Origin: Oscillospiraceae bacterium
GTDB lineage: Bacteria > Bacillota > Clostridia > Saccharofermentanales > Saccharofermentanaceae
Reading direction: 5' to 3'
Assembly: GCA_902782985.1 (NCBI GenBank)
Contig: CACZPC010000023.1
Location: forward strand, 1-11,779
DNA length: 11,779 nt
Notes under the pieces: model-generated
Databases searched by the model: none
What the model was told of the DNA's origin: nothing
Seen by the model: the letters and a program-made list of their open reading frames with translations, nothing else
Made by a program: the position numbers and the translations under genes
Part shown: in pieces, positions 7,394 through 11,779 of the stretch
Numbering within the stretch: the first letter of the stretch is position 1
Layout: each line of letters opens with the position of its first letter

Positions 7394-8468
7394 CTAAGAG
7401 TCCGTCCTCAAAACAATAATCAGTCATAACGACCGGCAATATATCTTCAGTATCAATATTCGTGTATGCTACTCCCCAGGAAAGGCCGATACCGAATCCG
7501 AGCATTACAACCTTTTTCTTTCCCTCTGACTTATCGCCATAATGATCACACATGGTTATCGGAATAGATACGGCACTTGTATTACCGTACTTATCAATCG
7601 TCATGGGAGCTTTATCTTCAGAAAGCTTCAATTTCTTAAGCAGATTCTTGATTATGAACAGATTAGGCTGATGCATAAACAGATTATCGATATTATCAAA
7701 CGAAAGCTCGTTTTGCTTCATGAAATCTCTGACAAGATTGGGAACATCCGTAACGGAAAAAACGAATACATCAGTACCCTTCATGTGAGAATGATAATCC
7801 GATCTTTCTCTGCCGTCTTCCTCCACCTTAAGTTCATGCGAACCATTCATGTGACGGAATCCGCCGGCTGGAATATATATCTCATTAAATCTCGAGCCGT
7901 CGCTCTTTAAACCGAAAGTCATAACATCGGCATCATTCATAGTCTTTTCGAGTAATAATGCCGCTCCGGAATCACCGAACAGTAAACGTGAAGTATCTTT
8001 AGGCGATACTACTCTGGAGCTGGAATCACCGAATAAGATCAATGCTTTATCGGCTGCGGAATTCTTTAGTAAAGACGATCCTATCTGAAGACCGTAAACA
8101 AAGCCCGAACAACCCAGGTTCATATCAAAGACCATGGAATCTTCCGGGATACCCAACTGCTTTTGAAGAACAAAAGCTGTAGCAGGTGCAATATAGTCAT
8201 GATGTGCACAGACATAAATGAGTATTCCAATCTCGGAAGGCTCTATCCCTTTTGAATCCAACAGATTTCGTGCAGCAATATAAGCCAGATCTGATGCAGT
8301 CTGCTTGCCTGTAGAATGATAAGTAGATCGTACTCCTGTGGAATCTATGGTCTTACGAACCGTCTCTTCACCGAACACTGAACTATACTCGGTATTATCC
8401 ACCTTCTTGGGGGGGATTGCGCTTGAGACACCTGCGATCTTTACTCCGTTAATCTTCGATGATAACAT
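7386..8468 (-). CDS. KASIII (FabH)-like 3-oxoacyl-ACP synthase (copy 1)
   Basis: This 360-residue thiolase-fold enzyme carries the complete KASIII triad: C120 in LGCSGFVYG, H266 in FMHQPNL, and N296 in YGNTSAVS. The N-terminus IAGVSSAIPP (11-20) and the closing GFGIGLSWG (324-332) are also typical. FabH is about 320 residues, so this protein is longer. Extra residues lie mainly around 205-230 and in an acidic tail after 336 that is shared with the other copy. KASIII enzymes join an acyl-CoA starter to malonyl-ACP, or transfer acyl groups in specialised pathways. A TTG at 8478-8480 opens the frame four codons earlier, but it overlaps the ribosome binding site. The ATG at 8466-8468 is the better start. 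It lies 18 bases after an acyl carrier protein gene and overlaps the following SDR gene. Confidence 0.9.
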   Translation of the reverse strand: MLSSKINGVKIAGVSSAIPPKKVDNTEYSSVFGEETVRKTIDSTGVRSTYHSTGKQTASDLAYIAARNLLDSKGIEPSEIGILIYVCAHHDYIAPATAFVLQKQLGIPEDSMVFDMNLGCSGFVYGLQIGSSLLKNSAADKALILFGDSSSRVVSPKDTSRLLFGDSGAALLLEKTMNDADVMTFGLKSDGSRFNEIYIPAGGFRHMNGSHELKVEEDGRERSDYHSHMKGTDVFVFSVTDVPNLVRDFMKQNELSFDNIDNLFMHQPNLFIIKNLLKKLKLSEDKAPMTIDKYGNTSAVSIPITMCDHYGDKSEGKKKVVMLGFGIGLSWGVAYTNIDTEDILPVVMTDYCFEDGLLDD

Positions 8469-8474
8469 TTCCTT

Positions 8475-8478
8475 CTCC
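8475..8478 (-). promoter_or_regulatory. ribosome binding site fixing the ketosynthase 1 start
   Basis: GGAG within GGAGAAGGAA sits six bases before the ATG at 8466-8468. The in-frame TTG at 8478-8480 overlaps it, which argues against a start there. Confidence 0.75.
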
Positions 8479-8486
8479 AATCACAA

Positions 8487-8732
8487 TTAACCGGCTATTT
8501 TGGAACTGATCATCTTTTCAAGACCGCCGATGGTCCTAAACTCTGAAGACAGAAGTTCATCTTTAGTGAACTCAATGTCAAACTGATCTTCCAGGATCGC
8601 TACGAACTGAACCAATCCCATTGAATCGACATATCCGTTTTCTACATAATCATAACTGTCCTGATCAATATCATCAGGCAGTTTATATTCTCTTTCAACA
8701 AAGTCCAAGATAGCTTCTCTGATCTCTTCCAT
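8487..8732 (-). CDS. acyl carrier protein (copy 1)
   Basis: The 81-residue product is a four-helix carrier protein with the phosphopantetheine-accepting serine S37 in YVDSMGLV (34-41). It is acidic overall and of normal ACP length. The stretch FVAILEDQFDIEF (43-55) matches helix II/III of ACP and the D-alanyl carrier protein DltC. Post-translational attachment of 4'-phosphopantetheine is required; no transferase gene is seen here. The frame extends upstream to a TTG, which would add 18 residues including CYYCIKRIKK. The ATG at 8730-8732 with GAGGG (8737-8741) four bases before it gives a standard-length protein, so that start was chosen. It precedes a KASIII-like gene by 18 bases, making this the likely partner of that ketosynthase. 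It differs strongly from the second carrier protein at 10192-10410. Confidence 0.9.
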   Translation of the reverse strand: MEEIREAILDFVEREYKLPDDIDQDSYDYVENGYVDSMGLVQFVAILEDQFDIEFTKDELLSSEFRTIGGLEKMISSKIAG

Positions 8733-8736
8733 ATGA

Positions 8737-8741
8737 CCCTC
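8737..8741 (-). promoter_or_regulatory. ribosome binding site fixing the ACP 1 start
   Basis: GAGGG on the minus strand lies four bases before the ATG at 8730-8732. This is slightly close but is the only Shine-Dalgarno-like sequence in the 60-base gap after the SDR gene. That gap (8733-8792) is AT-rich, and I see no convincing promoter or hairpin in it. Confidence 0.6.
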
Positions 8742-8792
8742 GCAAATATCTGATTTTTTAATTCTTTTAATACAATAATAGCACAAACAACA

Positions 8793-9554
8793 TCATGAAG
8801 ATGATGCCGTGAACGTTCCTCCATCCATAAGAAGTCCCGTTCCCGTTATATACCGCGCCTCACCTGAAAGAAGGAATGCTACTGCATTTGCAACATCTTC
8901 CGTTTCACCTATGCCGGCATATTGATTCTTTTTAAGAGCTTCATTAGCACTTCCGTAATCACCCATTCGTTCAACGAACTCATCATAAAGTCGAGTTCTG
9001 ATCATTCCGGGTTGAACTGAGTTCAGCGCGATCCCCTTATCCCATAATTCCTTAGCAAGACATCTGACAGTTGCATCCATTGCAGCCTTTGAAGCGCAAT
9101 ATGAAGTATGGGCTTTCTCACCGATAAGGGATGAGACGGATGAAATAGCCACTATTCTCATCCCGCTGTTATAATTTTTCTTCTTGGTGATTTGTCTTAT
9201 GAACTCTACAAAACTGAAATAATTAATCTCAAATGTCCGTAAGAGCTTGTCATGATCCAAAAAACGAAGCGGTAGATCTTCAACTATTCCTGCTGAATAG
9301 ACCATACCGTCCAATTTTCCGTGTTCAGATACTATCCGTTCTATAAGCAGCTCGATATCCTTATACTCTGAGACATCAGCCGTATAATAGCAGGCTGAAC
9401 CTCCGATTGAAGAGCAGATCTGACTTAACAGCTCTTCTCTTCTGGCCACCAGAATAACTTCTGCACCCTGACCCGCCAACTTACTCGAGACTTCGGCACC
9501 GATACCTGATGATGCGCCGACTACCAATATCTTCTTGCCTTCAAATTCGATCAT
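8793..9554 (-). CDS. SDR-family oxidoreductase, FabG-like (copy 2)
   Basis: This 253-residue classical SDR has VGASSGIG (12-19) as cofactor loop, VARRE (36-40), N111, and the catalytic S139, Y152 and K156 in YCASK. YITGTGLLMDGG (235-246) closes the fold. The usual NNAG motif reads YSAG (86-89). It shares unusual local features with the SDR at 6647-7393, such as KKKNYNSG versus KKKNFNSG before the catalytic-serine strand, so the two are duplicates that have diverged. A role as beta-ketoacyl-ACP reductase is the simplest reading beside ketosynthase and ACP genes, but this is inferred. Its ATG overlaps the TGA of the upstream hydrolase gene by four bases (ATGA). It has only a weak GGGTG upstream, so it probably relies on coupled translation. 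Confidence 0.88.
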   Translation of the reverse strand: MIEFEGKKILVVGASSGIGAEVSSKLAGQGAEVILVARREELLSQICSSIGGSACYYTADVSEYKDIELLIERIVSEHGKLDGMVYSAGIVEDLPLRFLDHDKLLRTFEINYFSFVEFIRQITKKKNYNSGMRIVAISSVSSLIGEKAHTSYCASKAAMDATVRCLAKELWDKGIALNSVQPGMIRTRLYDEFVERMGDYGSANEALKKNQYAGIGETEDVANAVAFLLSGEARYITGTGLLMDGGTFTASSS

Positions 9555-10192
9555 AACTTATCACCCAGTCTAAAGCTTTCACCGTGACCGGCATAAACGA
9601 TAATGCTTTCCGGTAACGTCTTAAACCAGGGAAGCGTAATTTGAGCTAATTGCTCCTTGTCTCCGCCGATAAAATGAGTTTCAGTAGAATCATCCTTCAT
9701 CAGCGTGTCTCCGGAAAACAGATAGCTGTTATCGATAACGATACATATGCTTCCTTGTGAATGTCCGGGGGTCTCACGCAAAACAATTATGTGTCCGCAC
9801 CATTCAAGAGTCTTTTCGTTCTCGAAAACCTCATCCGCATATGTAGTAAACGGATCCATCTTCGATTGCGTATCGACCGGTAATCTGGTTTGGATCTCGA
9901 TGAACGAATTGTAATATCTGGAATAGTTTTTCTTATTGTCTCTTAAGTTGATATCACAGATACGACTCGCTATCATTTTGCAGTTGTACTCTTCGCGTAT
10001 AGCGCTACAACCGTATACATGATCACAGTGCTCATGAGTCAGTATACCGAGATCAATGGTAAGATCCTCCCTCGAAAGAAAATCCCTTACCAAACCGGCA
10101 TCTGCGGGATCGATCAGGATCGCGTGATCGCCTTCGCTGATAATATAGCAATTCGAACCGTAATAGTTAGATGTTAAGGTATGGATCAGCAT
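9551..10192 (-). CDS. metallo-beta-lactamase-fold hydrolase (glyoxalase II-like, possible thioesterase)
   Basis: The 213-residue protein has the full zinc-binding set of the MBL fold: THEHCDH (52-58, giving H53, H55, D57 and H58), H144 in ETPGHSQGS, D162 in FSGDTL and H203 in YAGHGE. It is thus expected to be an active di-metal hydrolase. It lacks a signal peptide, so it acts in the cytoplasm. Glyoxalase II-like members hydrolyse thioesters, and some polyketide pathways use MBL-fold thioesterases to release chains from carrier proteins. The gene directly follows an ACP gene with a one-base overlap (TAATG), which supports release or editing of an ACP-bound acyl group; that role is inference. 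Alternatives are detoxification of a reactive thioester or lactone hydrolysis. The SDR gene follows with a four-base overlap. Confidence 0.87.
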   Translation of the reverse strand: MLIHTLTSNYYGSNCYIISEGDHAILIDPADAGLVRDFLSREDLTIDLGILTHEHCDHVYGCSAIREEYNCKMIASRICDINLRDNKKNYSRYYNSFIEIQTRLPVDTQSKMDPFTTYADEVFENEKTLEWCGHIIVLRETPGHSQGSICIVIDNSYLFSGDTLMKDDSTETHFIGGDKEQLAQITLPWFKTLPESIIVYAGHGESFRLGDKL

Positions 10193-10410
10193 TACTCCAT
10201 GTAATCCAATATATCCTGAACAGTAACGAACTTCTTGATATCATCACTCTTCAATATCTTACCGCATTCTTCGTCCATAAGAACGATCAAAGTAAGCTTT
10301 GCCATTGAATCCCAGCAGTCAAGATCAGCAAGAGCAGCATCAGCGGCAAGCTCTCCTTCATCAAGCTCAAAAGCATCTTCTAATAACTTAATCTTTTCTG
10401 AATCTGACAT
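10192..10410 (-). CDS. acyl carrier protein (copy 2), short
   Basis: This 72-residue acidic protein has the carrier-protein serine S35 in CWDSMAKL (32-39), followed by the helix LIVLMDEECG (41-50). Helix IV ends at the C-terminus (FVTVQDILDYME, 61-72). It is slightly shorter than a typical 75-80 residue ACP. It has tryptophan and cysteine just before DSM, where primary-metabolism ACPs have a Gly/Leu context, so it probably belongs to a specialised pathway. AAGGAG (10419-10424) stands eight bases before the ATG. Its TAA overlaps the ATG of the MBL-fold hydrolase gene, and the first ketosynthase gene ends 35 bases upstream. This order suggests the set ketosynthase-2/ACP-2/hydrolase works together. 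Confidence 0.85.
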   Translation of the reverse strand: MSDSEKIKLLEDAFELDEGELAADAALADLDCWDSMAKLTLIVLMDEECGKILKSDDIKKFVTVQDILDYME

Positions 10411-10445
10411 TTTTACGTCTCCTTATCAAACTTAGTTTTTCATCA

Positions 10446-11522
10446 TTAATCGTTTCCGATAATACCATCATCAAAATACTCGTCAGTAACAACTATAGGC
10501 AAAATATCCTTGCTGTCGATATCGGCTTCAACTACACCCCACGAAAGACCGATTCCGAATCCCGACATCAACAGATGTCTCTTCTTTCCGCTCTCATCGC
10601 CATATGCATCACAAAGAGTGACAGGGATCGATGTTCCGCTTGTGTTTCCGTACCTGTCAAGAGATATCGGAATCTTCTCCATAGGGACTTTAGTCTTTCG
10701 GCTGATCTGCTGAATTATATAAAGATTAGCCTGATGAAGTATCAGAGCATCATATTGATCAAGTCCGGCCTCACCTGCAAAATTCTTAATAAGTTTAGGA
10801 ACTTGAGTGATCGTAAATGAAAATACATCTGTACCATTCATATGACCGTCAAAATCAGAGCGGACGATATCGTCAGAATGGAGTACTCGTTCTGTACTTC
10901 CGTTTCTGTTTCTGTAAGCTCCGGACGGCATAATTATCGATTTGAAACCGTCACCATCAGTCATCAACTCGCCTTTTACAGACTCATTTGTATCTTTAGC
11001 AAGAAGAGTTGCGGATCCGCCCTCACCAAAGAGCATTACAGCCCCTCTGTCTTCAGGGGAAACAGTTCTGATGCTGGTATCACCAAACAGCAGTAGGGCT
11101 TTATCTATTCCGGATGTCTTCATTAACGATCCGACTATATTTACTCCGTATACCCAACCCGAGCAACCGAGATTAACATCGAATGCTATACAGTTCTTGG
11201 ATAATCCCAATCTCTGGTGAAGCACGCATGCAGTAGCGGGTAATCTGTAATCGGGAGTCTGTGATATAAAGACTACTGCTCCGATTTCATCAGGAGAAAT
11301 GCCTTTGGTCTCAAGAAGGTTCCTGGCAGCGACAAAACAAAGATCCGAAGCAGTCTGTTCTTCAGGTGCACGATGCGAATATCTTACGCCTGTCATCTTG
11401 ATAACATTATCTACTGCTTCTTTTCCGAATTTATCATAATAAGCTGTATTATCGAATCGTTCACTAGGAACAGCACATGAGATTCCCTTAATGCCAATAC
11501 CATCTAATACAAACTTAGTCAT
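10446..11522 (-). CDS. KASIII (FabH)-like 3-oxoacyl-ACP synthase (copy 2), first gene of the operon
   Basis: The 358-residue enzyme has the KASIII triad C120 (NLGCSGWVYG), H263 (ILHQANL) and N293 (YGNTSGTS), all intact. It also has the closing motif GFGIGLSWG (321-329). The HQAN form is the FabH consensus, whereas copy 1 has HQPN. Aligned by hand, about half the residues are identical to copy 1 over the first 165 positions, the catalytic Cys is at the same residue number, and both end in an acidic tail. They are therefore paralogues with probably different acyl specificity. AGGAGG (11534-11539) lies eleven bases before the ATG, a long but acceptable spacing. It is the first gene after the candidate promoter at 11599-11627 and is followed after 35 bases by the short ACP gene, its likely partner. 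Confidence 0.9.
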   Translation of the reverse strand: MTKFVLDGIGIKGISCAVPSERFDNTAYYDKFGKEAVDNVIKMTGVRYSHRAPEEQTASDLCFVAARNLLETKGISPDEIGAVVFISQTPDYRLPATACVLHQRLGLSKNCIAFDVNLGCSGWVYGVNIVGSLMKTSGIDKALLLFGDTSIRTVSPEDRGAVMLFGEGGSATLLAKDTNESVKGELMTDGDGFKSIIMPSGAYRNRNGSTERVLHSDDIVRSDFDGHMNGTDVFSFTITQVPKLIKNFAGEAGLDQYDALILHQANLYIIQQISRKTKVPMEKIPISLDRYGNTSGTSIPVTLCDAYGDESGKKRHLLMSGFGIGLSWGVVEADIDSKDILPIVVTDEYFDDGIIGND

Positions 11523-11533
11523 GTACTGTTTAT

Positions 11534-11539
11534 CCTCCT
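11534..11539 (-). promoter_or_regulatory. ribosome binding site of the first operon gene
   Basis: AGGAGG on the minus strand lies eleven bases before the ATG at 11520-11522. It is the strongest Shine-Dalgarno match in the leader. Confidence 0.75.
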
Positions 11540-11598
11540 GATTTGCACTATCTCGTATACATCATCTGACATAATGCAAAAAACAAATTTCTTTTCTA

Positions 11599-11627
11599 AT
11601 AATACCATGAGTTAATCGATTTATCCA
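11599..11627 (-). promoter_or_regulatory. candidate promoter of the eleven-gene operon
   Basis: On the minus strand TGGATA (11622-11627) is followed after 17 bases by TATTAT (11599-11604), preceded by TGG. This forms an extended -10 (TG-N-TATTAT). The -10 matches consensus at 5 of 6 positions and the -35 at 4 of 6. Transcription would begin near 11592, giving a leader of about 70 bases. No other gap in the operon holds a comparable pair, so one transcript may cover all eleven genes. Confidence 0.5.
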
Positions 11628-11641
11628 TTTCGCACTATACA

Positions 11642-11673
11642 ATACATATATGCAGACAGCTCATATAATGTAT
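11642..11673. repeat. imperfect inverted repeat upstream of the operon promoter
   Basis: The arms ATACATATATG (11642-11652) and CATATAATGTAT (11662-11673) are inverted copies differing by one inserted base, separated by nine bases. The repeat ends about 15 bases upstream of the -35 element. That is a plausible position for an activator or repressor site, but the sequence is AT-rich and chance cannot be excluded. Confidence 0.35.
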
Positions 11674-11691
11674 GATTTCTCCGCCTAAAAC

Positions 11692-11732
11692 AAAAGAAAC
11701 AGCCGCCCCATTCGGGACGGCTGTCTTCTTTT
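11692..11732 (-). terminator. rho-independent terminator, possibly bidirectional
   Basis: ACAGCCG (11699-11705) pairs with CGGCTGT (11718-11724). A C/A mismatch follows, then CCC pairs with GGG around the loop ATTC (11710-11713). The flanks AAAAGAA (11692-11698) and TTCTTTT (11726-11732) extend the stem past a bulged C. On the minus strand the hairpin is followed by a T-rich run (TTTCTTTTGTTTT). It most likely ends a minus-strand gene entering from the right edge and insulates the operon promoter. Confidence 0.88.
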
Positions 11733-11737
11733 AAGTC

Positions 11738-11779
11738 TTATTGATCAGAAATTACATTCTGTCGTGGCAAGTTCTTGCG
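11738..11779 (-). CDS. possible 3' end of an unidentified minus-strand gene
   Basis: A strong terminator immediately to the left implies that a minus-strand gene ends in these last bases. The three minus frames stop at 11752-11754 (tail ending CHDRM), 11745-11747 (tail ending TTECNF) and 11738-11740 (tail ending NVISDQ). Too few codons are visible to choose a frame or identify the product. The coordinates span all three possibilities. Confidence 0.25.
   Translation of the reverse strand, partial: RKNLPRQNVISDQ

Noticed and set aside
5066..8468. Olefin (OleA-OleC-OleD) biosynthesis, which also combines a KASIII-like enzyme, an AMP-ligase-like enzyme and an SDR
   Set aside because: Ole loci do not use carrier proteins, OleD is a longer extended-type SDR and OleB is an alpha/beta hydrolase. 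Here there are two ACPs, short classical SDRs and an MBL hydrolase.
8733..8792. Internal promoter in the 60-base gap before ACP 1
   Set aside because: TTGTTT-like and TATTAA-like hexamers occur, but their spacing is wrong (12-15 bases), so no credible promoter could be assigned.
8642..8824. 60-codon minus-strand frame spanning the gap between ACP 1 and SDR 2
   Set aside because: It overlaps both real genes in another frame and shows no motif. The gap is better explained as an AT-rich spacer with the ACP ribosome binding site.
10235..11220. Several plus-strand open frames of 66-92 codons opposite the ketosynthase and ACP genes
   Set aside because: They lie antisense to genes with complete catalytic motifs, show no family motifs and lack ribosome binding sites; they are shadows of the real genes.
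6647..11522. The housekeeping type II fatty acid synthesis cluster
   Set aside because: There is no fabD, fabF, fabK or fabZ, the KAS, ACP and SDR genes are duplicated and divergent, and the neighbours are glycan genes.
6647..11522. Aryl polyene or aromatic polyketide cluster
   Set aside because: There is no KASI/KASII-chain-length-factor pair, no dehydratase and no cyclase; only KASIII-type condensing enzymes are seen.

Overview
The window looks like part of a cell-surface glycan locus from a low-to-moderate GC Firmicute, most likely a member of the Clostridia. This rests on strong AGGAGG-type ribosome binding sites, many ATA/AGA/TTA codons, a tightly packed operon and a rho-independent terminator. 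No tRNA, rRNA, CRISPR array or insertion sequence is visible. The taxon is an inference from style, not from a marker gene.

Left part (1-1729): the first 37 codons of a WecE-like sugar aminotransferase (dTDP-4-amino-4,6-dideoxygalactose type) run off the left edge on the minus strand. Diverging from it on the plus strand are a GNAT acyltransferase (243-782) and a membrane-anchored family 2 glycosyltransferase (779-1729), whose TTG start overlaps the TGA of the acyltransferase gene. Together they read as amino-sugar synthesis, N-acylation and transfer to a polyprenyl carrier.

Main part (11522 down to 1735, all minus strand): eleven closely spaced genes form one apparent operon behind a single recognisable promoter near 11599-11627. 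In transcription order they are KASIII-like ketosynthase, acyl carrier protein, metallo-beta-lactamase-fold hydrolase, SDR reductase, second acyl carrier protein, second KASIII-like ketosynthase, second SDR reductase, AMP-dependent acyl ligase, DRE-TIM (HMG-lyase-like) aldolase, Gfo/Idh/MocA oxidoreductase and FkbM-family methyltransferase. The ketosynthases, carrier proteins and reductases each occur as a pair. No dehydratase, enoyl reductase or malonyltransferase is present, so the simplest product is a short beta-hydroxyacyl (or related) group held on a carrier protein.

Working model (inference): the operon builds an unusual, possibly hydroxylated and methylated acyl group or modified sugar. 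The GNAT protein may attach that group to the amino sugar made by the WecE-like enzyme, and the GT2 protein may move the product onto a lipid carrier. The principle resembles known 4-amino-4,6-dideoxysugars carrying hydroxybutyryl-type N-acyl groups (modified viosamine of Pseudomonas syringae flagellin, anthrose of Bacillus anthracis), but this gene set is not one I recognise as characterised.

Right edge (11523-11779): promoter region with an imperfect inverted repeat, then a strong terminator that ends an unseen minus-strand gene entering from the right.
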